A stretch of 64,000 bases of DNA from assembly GCA_032622095.1 (NCBI GenBank), contig CP136064.1:248095827-248159826 (forward strand), read 5' to 3'. Below the pieces are notes generated by a model that was not told the origin of the DNA, searched no databases, and saw nothing but the letters and a program-made list of their open reading frames with translations. This document shows positions 58,001 through 64,000 of this stretch, piece by piece (within the stretch, counting starts at the first letter, position 1; each line of letters begins with the position of its first letter). The position numbers and the translations under genes are program-made. This DNA comes from Siphonodentalium dalli. Lineage: Eukaryota; Mollusca; Scaphopoda; Gadilida; Siphonodentaliidae.

Positions 58001-60947
58001 TGTGAAACAATTATTGCCAATGTTGCTAATTAAGAAAATACTTATTAATTGGTTGTTTCCACATTGACCGAGTAATGAGGCCTCGGTCTGTCATATTAGC
58101 CTTCGGCCTGCAGCCTCAAGCAAATACGACAGACCTTGGCCTATTAACTCAGCCAATATGGAAACAACCAATTAATAACATATAAGACGAGGTCCAGATG
58201 TTAGCCATTGAAAGATGATCATTCTGCTATGGGAGACCTCGGATCAGATTGAAGTTCCTCAGTTGAAGTTGGTGATGTTCACCCATTAGTCATCTCGATT
58301 ATGCATGTTATCTTCTGCAAATTAGGTGATATAGAAACTTCCCAGAAGGGAAAAAGTAACTAAAAACAATGTTAATTTGGGACTCTAGATAGTTCCCAGA
58401 AGATGAGGCCTAAGCAGAATGAGGTCCCCAGATAATAAAATTCACCCTCTGGAGACCTCATTCTGCAAATGAAAGCCACACTATTTGCAGGATTGTGGCT
58501 ATATGTGTCCTCCTCGTTATTTATAGATTTATCAATGAAAACATTTTACTGTTTACAGATGACACTGACTGTGGCTTTCCAGTATTTTATCCGGCCTGAT
58601 GATCTCAAATTGCTCCATGACAAATACAACTTGAACTACAGGACTGTCATCAGAAACAGTGCCATTGATTCATTGAAGGTTTGTAGGTCATTTTACATTT
58701 TTGGATTGCATATGGACATAATAGTAATTTATACCTATATAATGAAGGCGATACTCTTTGCATGACTAAATACTTTGGCACACCCTACAAACCACATCCC
58801 TCATCCGATCATCACCAAATTTCTCATTGGGGTGACCTCTACATGTAGATTAGAGCCATCAATTTTTTTTCCAAATTTTGTTAAAAAACATGGCCGCCAG
58901 CAGCCATTTTAGATTTCAAATTTTAATCTAACGGCACACCTGCATTTAGGTATGTTTAGGATCACCTCCAGATGGGAGCTATCAAATTTGCATGACTAAA
59001 TCCTTTGGCACACCCAACAGACCAAATCCCTGATCTGATTGCCACCAAACTTCACATGGATCTTTTGGGTGACCACTAGATGGGAGCCATTTTACTCTTT
59101 GTATGACTAAATCCTTTGATACACCCTACAGATGACATCCCTTGTCGGACAGTTGCTAAACTTGACATGGATCACAACATGGGAGTTATCTAATTTTTCT
59201 GAATTTTGTTAAAAAAAACATGGGCACTGGCAGCCATCTTGGATTTTACTCTTTGCATGACTAAATCAGACCACATCCCTTATCCGATCATCACCAAACT
59301 TCATATTGATCTTCGGGATGACCTCTAGATGGGTTTCCGAGTTATAACTTTAGTTTTAGTTATCTGATTGTTTTAAAATTTTGTATTGAGTTTTACATCG
59401 AGTTTTCTAGAAAAGAGTCAAACGGTTACCATCTCGCCAAAGCTCGCCTTCAACAATGTTACCTGGATATTAAGAATTGGATGGAACTAAATAAACTCAA
59501 ACTTAACGATGATAAGTCAGAATTTCTTGTGATAGGATCTCGATATTCGTTAAAAGTGTTGTCAGAGACTGTAAATGGACAAGCAGACGCCAAATTTCAA
59601 ATTCAGCTTGCTGACTCTATAATTGACTCAAGTTCGGAAATTCGAAACCTGGGCTTCTATTTTGATAATACTATGTCGATGACCGTGACAGTTAACAATT
59701 TGTTGAAGTCATGTTATTTTCACCTAAGGTGCCTAAGGAGAGTTAAATGTCATTTGAGCCCGAAGGCGATAAAGCATGCTGTTCTTACCTTAGTGGTAGC
59801 GCGCGTGGACAGTCTCAACTCACTTCTTAAAAATTTGACAAAAGGGAACATTAAAAGAATCAACCTGTTATTGAATAACTGTGCTCAGCTTATTGGGAAC
59901 GTTTCGAAGTTTGACCACATAACACGAGTTCTAATTCATAATCACATAATGACATTCGAATTCAGGATGCAGTTTAAATGTGCTGTGATCGTTTTTAAAT
60001 CCCTCAGAAAACAAGTACCGTCATACATAACAGACATGTTTTTCCTGAAATCGTGTGACAGAGTTACCCGTTCAAGTGCGTGTGGTCTAGACCTAACCAA
60101 CATCAGGAAACCAGACGGACGTTATGGTGAAAAATGCTTTCAAGAGACATTTATCCAGATTTGGAATGGACTACCGTTAAAGATTAGACGTTCAAAAACA
60201 ACCTCCGAATTTAAGAAAAAACTGAAAACCCATCTTTTCAAAAAATGTTTCAATTTATAGATTGTTATTTTTGGAAATCTTATTGCAGTTGTTATTTCAA
60301 TACACACCGTTGTTAAAGTTATAATTTATTCTTTTATCTTAATTTTTTTTATAAATCAAACTTTTCATTTTTTACTGAAATTTCAATTTTCTTTAGCTTT
60401 AATTTTACAGTAATTTTCGTTAAATTTAATTTTAAATTATTTTTTTCTTAACATAGTTATTTTTTTATTTTTTCTTAATCCATCTTTACAAAATTGTATT
60501 TAATAGTAGTAGGCCTATATTTGTATTTTTATAGTTTTATGTGTTTTTATTGTATTTACTTGTAAAGCGCATTGGAACATTATGTAGAATGCGTTTCTTA
60601 AATGTTAATAATATAATAATATTGTGGATTAGCCACATGAAAATACAGGTCATATTCTAATTTGGATTCGGTCCGCCTATCTATGTCGGAGTTATGGTCC
60701 TTGTCAACTTTTCAATTTGACAATTATTTTCATTTCCTGGTAATAAGTTGAGTTGCATATTTAATTTCTGAATATCATTGGATCCTATCATATGATATTA
60801 TTTATGAATTTTAGGCCGCTGCACCAGAATTCACCGCTGATCAGTTTGTAGGAGACAGATTATCTGTAGAACAAAAACTATACAGAGGAATTCGAGATCG
60901 TCTTGGAGGGACCTGCTGTGCTAAAAACTGCAAAAGCTTCGTGATGG
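48981..60947 (+). CDS. SPFH/Band-7-like membrane protein, 5' part of gene (4 exons in window)
   Basis: Four exons join in phase to 175 residues. The order is a short N-terminus, one membrane helix at about residues 9-29 (GGGIVLGAVVIIAIVV), a conserved block beginning SNIEYYEMGFKKTKSSGSVD, then FQYFIRPDDLKLLHDKY, and a helical stretch ending GGTCCAKNC. This arrangement of membrane anchor plus beta-rich head resembles uncharacterised SPFH (Band 7/prohibitin-like) proteins of invertebrates and protists. Family members are membrane-scaffold proteins; no specific function is claimed. The first three introns are phase 0 and the fourth is phase 1. No continuation was found between 60948 and 64000, so the C-terminal coiled-coil part expected of the family would lie beyond the window. 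Introns carry LINEs, hAT-type elements and many MITEs. Confidence 0.75.
49236..49675. mobile_element. FB-1 foldback element, copy F (left end decayed)
   Basis: Both palindromic modules (49255-49350 and 49555-49650) and the right end CTCAGGCTTG are present; the left terminal repeat is lost. It lies in intron 1 of the SPFH-like gene. Confidence 0.8.
49680..50195. other. Intronic AT-rich sequence with short repeats
   Basis: Two copies of TTCTCATTGACGAGTGAT (about 49965 and 50048) and related GTGATTACTTGATT motifs. Otherwise nothing; lies in intron 1 of the SPFH-like gene. Confidence 0.45.
50198..50275. mobile_element. hAT-type B left-end fragment
   Basis: TAGGGCCCTTTGAATAATCG followed by GATTCAATTCGATATC. 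Only one end is present. Confidence 0.6.
50285..51519. mobile_element. TTAA-1 hairpin fragment split by hAT-A2
   Basis: The left arm 50285-50325 is inverted relative to CCATCAATGTATC...AATAAATTTG. hAT-A2 sits inside the right arm, which resumes at 51432 and ends TTGGCACTGCAAGGG TTAA (51520-51523). Confidence 0.8.
50358..51431. mobile_element. hAT-type element A2 (1.07 kb)
   Basis: CAGGGATGTGGCTAGAGGGT to ...CCTCTCGCGTCTCTG, flanked by perfect 8-bp duplications AATGTATC (50350-50357, 51432-51439). It has the same GGAAATTTCCAAC repeats as A1, in opposite orientation. The host sequence without insertion is seen at about 9901-9950 and 43994-44040. Confidence 0.92.
51600..51900. mobile_element. 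FB-1 internal fragment
   Basis: Contains the FB-1 middle (GGAGACCTAGGATCAGATTG) and parts of both palindromes, but no terminal repeats. Confidence 0.7.
51905..52690 (+). repeat. Diverged core-A repeats, left of LINE insertion
   Basis: About five units with CAGCAGCCATCTTGGATTT-like blocks and TTTGGCACACCCTACAGACC. Their 3' end reappears at 53766-53850 after the LINE, ending GTGTCAATGACACTTTCA. The LINE therefore split a core-A element. Confidence 0.75.
52726..53765 (-). pseudogene. 5'-truncated non-LTR retrotransposon, reverse transcriptase 3' part
   Basis: The open frame reads VLGPILFVIYINDLPSNVK, MFADDTKIYREI (the catalytic FADD box), then HPDKCVTMNIG and a long C-terminal region. This is the palm/thumb and C-terminus of a jockey/CR1-clade LINE reverse transcriptase. 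The endonuclease and N-terminal RT are missing. The apparent start MERQGMW just upstream belongs to flanking core-A repeat, not to the LINE. The frame is intact for ~345 codons, so the truncated copy is fairly young. It sits antisense in intron 1 of the SPFH-like gene, inserted in a core-A element whose 3' end resumes at about 53766. Confidence 0.85.
53766..53850 (+). repeat. Core-A right terminus beyond the LINE
   Basis: TCGCTCCATTGACAGTAATG and AAGTCGAGCTTTACAGTGTC with hairpin GTGTCAATGACAC match the ends at 32050-32125 and 33250-33321. Confidence 0.8.
53884..54357. mobile_element. TTAA-1 MITE, copy b (complete, opposite orientation)
   Basis: TTAA CCCTTTCAGTGCCAGG left and CCTGGCACTGAAAGGG TTAA right. 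It has the same interior as copy a, reversed, with the palindrome at 54243-54311. Confidence 0.9.
54689..55098. mobile_element. TTAA-2 MITE, copy h
   Basis: CCCTTGCATGACCGGGAGCT left, palindrome 54738-54806, AT-rich GTTAAAGAATGTAAG-type repeats, right GTTGCACCAGCGCAGCTCCC GTCATGAAAG. Both flanking TTAA sites have mutated. It ends ~50 bp before SPFH-like exon 2. Confidence 0.78.
55152..55316 (+). CDS. SPFH-like protein, exon 2 (residues 37-91)
   Basis: Acceptor TTTATTGCAG precedes ATGGGATTC; the donor is GCA|GTAAGT at 55317. 55 codons, phase 0. It encodes MGFKKTKSSGSVDTSEVYF and FSGRHMVGPDAEFKIFP, the start of the SPFH-like head. The internal ATG is a normal residue, not a start, because the hydrophobic anchor is in exon 1. 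Confidence 0.78.
55358..55710. mobile_element. TTAA-9 element, copy b, split by a TA-hairpin
   Basis: TTAA CCCTTTCTATACTAAATGG, ATTGGAATGGTCTATTATTC, then a TA-hairpin at 55500-55643 and AAATGTTCAGATAATAAGTT. The right end is decayed. A further fragment is at about 11118-11190. Confidence 0.6.
55500..55643. mobile_element. TA-hairpin element, copy 7 (left arm mostly deleted)
   Basis: CAGTACAGGTTTGTTGCC left, inverted arm around GAGAGCTTTCCGATGAATGG, right end GAGCATTACTG with TA. It is inserted in a TTAA-9 element. Confidence 0.75.
55758..56295. mobile_element. hAT-type element D
   Basis: TAGGGCTGCAATGATACG to CGGTGAATCGTTGCAGCCCTA. The flanks TTGTTAT and TTGTCAAT are similar and fit a decayed 8-bp duplication. 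It lies in intron 2 of the SPFH-like gene. A related end fragment is at about 38312-38335. Confidence 0.75.
56388..56815. mobile_element. FB-1 foldback element, copy G
   Basis: CAAGCCTGCAAATAGCGTGT to its inverse ending GGCTTG. It is flanked by perfect 8-bp duplications AAGACGTT. It lies in intron 2 of the SPFH-like gene. Confidence 0.92.
57066..57416. mobile_element. Unclassified MITE with ~36-bp terminal inverted repeats
   Basis: AGGCGACACCAATTTTTAAG and TCTGGTTTACGAACA on the left, inverted at 57376-57412. Poly-T/A-rich interior. It lies in intron 2 of the SPFH-like gene. Confidence 0.8.
57590..57695 (+). repeat. Degenerate ~20-bp repeats (CGGCCAATAAGT)
   Basis: Five spaced copies of CGGCC(A/G)ATAAGT with AGAAA-type linkers. 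Confidence 0.7.
58043..58178. repeat. ~136-bp imperfect palindrome
   Basis: ATTAATTGGTTGTTTCCACA at the left is inverted at the right end, with GGCCTCGGTCTGTC and GACAGACCTTGGCC inside. Confidence 0.8.
58195..58494. mobile_element. FB-1 fragment before SPFH-like exon 3
   Basis: The middle region and right module, ending CACTATTTGCAGGATTG. The left end is missing. It lies ~65 bp upstream of the exon 3 acceptor. Confidence 0.75.
58559..58678 (+). CDS. SPFH-like protein, exon 3 (residues 92-131)
   Basis: Acceptor TGTTTACAG at 58558; donor AAG|GTTTGT at 58679. 40 codons, phase 0, encoding MTLTVAFQYFIRPDDLKLL and YRTVIRNSAIDSLK. The FQYxIRPxDL block is the most recognisable family motif here. 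Confidence 0.78.
58745..59326 (+). repeat. Diverged core-A repeats in SPFH-like intron 3
   Basis: About four units with CTCTTTGCATGACTAAATCC, TTTGGCACACCC and CATGGCCGCCAGCAGCCAT. There is no terminal hairpin. They are followed by a core-C fragment and then the LINE. Confidence 0.75.
59415..60260 (+). pseudogene. LINE (CR1/L2-like) reverse transcriptase C-terminal fragment
   Basis: An open frame of about 280 codons reads LNDDKSEFLVIGSR, NLGFYFDNTMSM, then a thumb-like region and the terminal TSEFKKKLKTHLFKKCFNL. These are hallmark C-terminal motifs of invertebrate CR1/L2-type LINEs. The upstream RT palm is absent, so the copy is 5'-truncated. It lies in sense in intron 3 of the SPFH-like gene. 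Core-C repeat sequence flanks both sides (59327-59410 and 60625-60720), so the LINE landed inside a core-C array. Confidence 0.85.
60261..60622 (+). mobile_element. LINE 3' UTR and tail of the 59415-60260 copy
   Basis: AT-rich 3' UTR ending in a stretch close to GTAAAGCGCATTGGAACAT, followed by an AAT/ATA-rich microsatellite tail at about 60599-60622. That 3'-end style is usual for L2/CR1-like LINEs of invertebrates. Confidence 0.7.
60815..60947 (+). CDS. SPFH-like protein, exon 4 (residues 132-175, gene continues)
   Basis: Acceptor AATTTTAG at 60814; donor ATGG|GTAAGA at 60948, phase 1. It encodes AAAPEFTADQFVGDRLSVEQ, then GIRDRLGGTCCAKNCKSF. The cysteine-rich GTCCAKNC is unusual for SPFH proteins generally and may be a subfamily mark. 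No following exon was recognised in the window. Confidence 0.75.
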
Positions 60948-61201
60948 GTAAGAATATACATATAACATCTAATAAACAGGGTCTATCAAAATATTTTGTT
61001 TCCTTGTCAATATTAGTTGTGGTATTCTTTTAAAAGGACATGGCTCATTTTGAACCTCACAATTATGTATATACATAACAATGGTAAGAGGCATCTCAAA
61101 ACATAACTACGCAGAAAATTTCCAAATACATTCGTCGATATAGCGTTTCTCATATTTTTCGATAAATTTTAGATCATTATGTTTGTGTTGGTTCAATTTT
61201 T

Positions 61202-61583
61202 AACTCACCTTGATCAAGTTTGAGCTATTGCCATGGGTTGGTATCCGTCGCCTGTTCATGTGTGCATCTGTGTGTCCATGCGTCCATCAACAATTTCCTT
61301 TGGCACACCCTACAGGTACATCCCTGATCTAATCGTCACAAATGGGGTGACATCTAAATGGGAGCTTACCATTACTTCCGAATTCTGTTAAAAAACATGG
61401 CTGCCAGTGGCCATCTTGGATTTCACATTTGAATCCATCTGCTCACCACAATTGTTGGTGAAATATTTTGAAAGTTTACATGCATGTCTGGGATCACCTC
61501 TAGATGAGAGCTATTGAATATGAATGATTTTGCCGAATTTTGTCCTTCTCCAAGTTGAGCTACAGTGCCATTGACACTTTCAT
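61202..61583 (+). mobile_element. Short complete core-A element (~380 bp)
   Basis: It has the left end (AACTCACCTTGATCAAGTTT, GAGCTATTGCCATGG), a leader with TGTGTCC repeats and CAACAATTTCCTTTGG, about two diverged core units, then AAGTTGAGCTACAGTGCCAT and TTTCAT. It shows the unexpanded form of the family. It lies in intron 4 of the SPFH-like gene. Confidence 0.85.
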
Positions 61584-61589
61584 TTTCAG

Positions 61590-62635
61590 CAGTCACCTAA
61601 AAATTGTAACTGTAGATCATGGGAAGACAATTTAGAGCTGTCATCGCTCTGAAACATTTATGGTACTACATAAGTTTTATGATTAAAACGAGAAGAAAGC
61701 AGCGTGTAAAGTGTTTTAATTGTTTCATGTTATGATAACGCAATATACCTTTCAACAAACATTATATGTCCCAGAAAGATACTTTGATGTCATGAAAAAT
61801 AGAAAATTCAAACACAATGTATGGACCCCTTACAAAAATGACGGCATTTGTATTTATAAAAATTCTGGAAGATTCATTCCGTTCCTGATTCCAGAATTCT
61901 GATAAATACAAACGCTGCCGTTTTTCATTTTTATTTTTTAATTTTGTTATATATTTATGACTTTTCATGTTTCATCTGCGAGATTGAGCCTTGGTTAGTT
62001 TTGATTTCCTTTGTATCAACTTTGTGTGACCCACATTATGTGAGTAAAGGGGGGATGCCCAATAGCAGAAGAGTCCACAAATAGAGGTACCATGTCTTGC
62101 CCACCGGAAGCTGACATAAGCTAATGATATGCAGAGCACCCTGCTGTAACGGCAGTTTCTGATATATAGTCATAAAGAATAGGAACAGAAAAGATAGCAG
62201 AAACCCAAAGAACACATAAAAATTTTGTGTTATGATTTATGTTTCATAATAAGAATTAATTTAAGCTTTGTATGACGCACATTATGTGAAATAAAATAAG
62301 CAAGAAAGCCCCGTCCATGTCCTCCGGTATATTAGGTACCGAGTTTCCCATATATATCGTACCTGAATTAAAGGTACACGCATTTATAGATAAGTTATCC
62401 ATTTCCCAAATGGTATTGGTGTTGTCCCATACATAACAGTAAAATTAAGTTAACTTCGTGCAAATAAGATATGCATAATTATGCATGATATATCAAGCAC
62501 TAACAGCTGTTGGATTCCAACTTCCAAGCGAATTGAATGCAAACGCATAATCTGGGTCACACAAAGCTGCAATAAATACCATACTTTGACTGAGAAATCA
62601 AACGATTCTGAGACATTGAAATATTTGTTGTTTTT
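61590..62635. other. Intronic sequence, nothing recognised
   Basis: Presumed intron 4 of the SPFH-like gene. No exon matching the expected continuation of the family was found. Confidence 0.4.
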
Positions 62636-62640
62636 TTTCC

Positions 62641-62820
62641 ACCCTTTCATGATGTGAGCAGCGCTTGTGCAGCAATAAAGATCCTGTGCATTCTCTTGTA
62701 CATGCGAGTCTCCCTATATATAAGATATACAAGGCTCCCTATGGGAGACTCGCATATACAAGAGAATGCATTGGCAAAGGGTTTTCGCAACATTTCAGGA
62801 TGCTCCACTCATGGAAGGAT
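62641..62820. mobile_element. TTAA-2 MITE, copy i
   Basis: CCCTTTCATGATGTGAGCAG left, palindrome 62690-62775 with an insertion of an extra half, tail CTCATGGAAGGATTAA. It lies in intron 4 of the SPFH-like gene. Confidence 0.75.
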
Positions 62821-63028
62821 TAAAGATAGATTATCTCTTTAAATATAAAATTTTAGATAGTTTCCTGAGTATGAAATAATATGTATGAGTTAGAAATGCC
62901 TGCCCAGAAATGATTCTATCAATTAATATTGATTTTATTTTGATATTATTTTATTATAATGTTCTAATATCGTATCAATTAATGGGACACTTATTTGTTC
63001 GATATAGAGGCCTCCAGTGTGGTGCTTT

Positions 63029-63330
63029 GAACGAATGCGGGTCTCCAATTGATTGTATTTATTGTAATATTAAGTAAGAACGAATGCGGGTCTCCAATTG
63101 ATTGTATTTATTGTAATATTAAGTAAGAACGAATGCGGGTCTCCAATTGATTGTATTTATTGTAATATTAAGTAAGAACGAATGCGGGTCTCCAAATGAT
63201 TGTATTTATTGTAATATTAAGTAAGAACGAATGCGGGTCTCCAATTGATTGTATTTATTGTAATATTAAGTAAGAACGAATGCGGGTCTCCAATTGATTG
63301 TATTTATTGTAATATTAAGTAAGAACGAAT
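63029..63330 (+). repeat. 49-bp minisatellite, six units
   Basis: Units start at 63029, 63078, 63127, 63176, 63225 and 63274, with a partial at 63323. Each reads GAACGAATGCGGGTCTCCAA then TTGATTGTATTTATTG... and they are nearly identical, implying recent expansion. Confidence 0.95.
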
Positions 63331-63334
63331 GACA

Positions 63335-64000
63335 TAAATATATGACATTGTACTATCCGTACATCAGGTAGGGATTTACCAGAATGATATATATATACTA
63401 GTACAATGTATATTTCAATTTACTGAACCATTGTTGATATATTTGATATATGTATGTAACTTTTTATAGTATATATCTATTTATATCAGACCTTTTTACT
63501 TTCATAATTGGAAATAGGGAGATTTAGTGAAAAATAGGGAGATTTTTTCAATGTCAGGAACATGGAAAACACTTCATATTTTTTAAATGCAACTGTCTAT
63601 GACATTTACATAGACTGTTTGTTGCATTTGGTTTGCATCTGCCACACCTCAGTTACCTGTTTCTTGATTTTCTGCATTCAAAGGCACACCCTTTCGGTAG
63701 TATTCAGTTTAGTACATCTATGCACAATTAACGGCCTTGACACCGACTACCGAGTGTCTCTAATTTCTAAAATCACTGAATCATTGGGAATAAAATTACG
63801 ATTTTTCGGTTATGGATCACGCTTTATTTCCAACAAGCCAAAATACAACGATTAAAAATATATTTGCACACTATAAAATGGTGCTCTCGGATAATTTTGT
63901 AGCCAGATATATTCAGTAACATCGGTGAATTTAAAGAGAATATGCATGGACAGAATTATTTGAGGTCCGTTCGATTCGCGTCCTGTTACTGCTTATATAT
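63335..64000. other. Nothing recognised at the right edge
   Basis: A 97-codon open stretch at 63562-63855 shows no family motif and no splice-paired frame. Confidence 0.4.

Larger units (their letters stand above)
59327..60740 (+). repeat. Core-C fragment split by the LINE (left 59327-59410, right 60625-60740)
   Basis: The left piece has TCCGAGTTATAACTTTAGTT and ATCTGATTGTTTTAAAATTT. The right piece has ATTCGGTCCGCC and GTCGGAGTTATGGTCCTTG. Together they reconstruct the order of a core-C unit. Confidence 0.7.

Noticed and set aside
63029-63330. Regularly spaced repeat that might look like a CRISPR array.
   Set aside because: The units are contiguous with no unique spacers, in eukaryotic DNA; it is a minisatellite.
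1-64000. Endogenous viral elements or LTR retrotransposons.
   Set aside because: No gag, protease, integrase, envelope or capsid-like frames and no paired long terminal repeats were seen; the only reverse transcriptase pieces are of LINE type.

Overview
The window is eukaryotic DNA from an animal, most likely a marine invertebrate (a lophotrochozoan such as a mollusc would fit). The support is: two spliced genes with GT-AG introns, long AT-rich introns, jockey/CR1/L2-type LINE fragments, many small DNA transposons, and hairpin-capped elements with ~160-bp tandem core repeats resembling the 'pearl'-type elements described in bivalves. The taxon is inferred. There is no sign of prokaryotic operons, CRISPR or viruses.

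Genes. (1) A complete three-exon mitochondrial carrier gene of the SLC25A34/35 group lies on the minus strand, from 18063 down to 13167. The exons 17671-18063, 15852-16070 and 13167-13484 join in phase to 309 codons plus stop. The intron-exon junction before its last exon is triplicated in tandem (99 bp x 3), giving three competing in-frame splice acceptors. (2) The first four coding exons of an SPFH/Band-7-like membrane protein lie on the plus strand (48981-49088, 55152-55316, 58559-58678, 60815-60947). That gene runs off the right edge. (3) A weaker two-exon small-protein candidate lies at 1730/1817-2360.

Layout. 1-10 kb: sparse, AT-rich, with palindromic and TTAA-flanked elements. 10-11 kb: a GC-rich island with a 36-bp minisatellite. 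11.3-18.1 kb: the carrier gene and its element-filled introns and flanks. 18-26 kb: LINE debris, nested TA/TTAA elements, a 1.7-kb hAT-type element with a 31-G run, a ~1-kb long inverted repeat, and TTAA elements. 26.8-36.0 kb: a 9.2-kb array of ~164-bp core repeats with higher-order duplications. 36-44 kb: a pogo-like element, two hAT-type elements (one inside a hairpin MITE and itself holding a TTAA element), and a second core-repeat element with a 161-bp period. 45-47.6 kb: a core-repeat element interrupted by a third core-repeat family. 48-61 kb: the SPFH gene, whose introns hold nested MITEs, two LINE fragments and hAT-type elements. 61-64 kb: a short core-repeat element, a hairpin MITE and a 49-bp minisatellite.

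The most notable structure is the mobile-element ecology. Three element families share one architecture (5' hairpin, GTCC-rich leader, ~160-bp core repeats, 3' hairpin). A foldback family has 8-bp target duplications confirmed at several copies. A TA-flanked hairpin element has the same internal TTAA hit by two unrelated TTAA elements. One ~65-bp palindrome is shared by three TTAA families. Element names used here (TTAA-1, FB-1, core-A and so on) are local labels, not database names.
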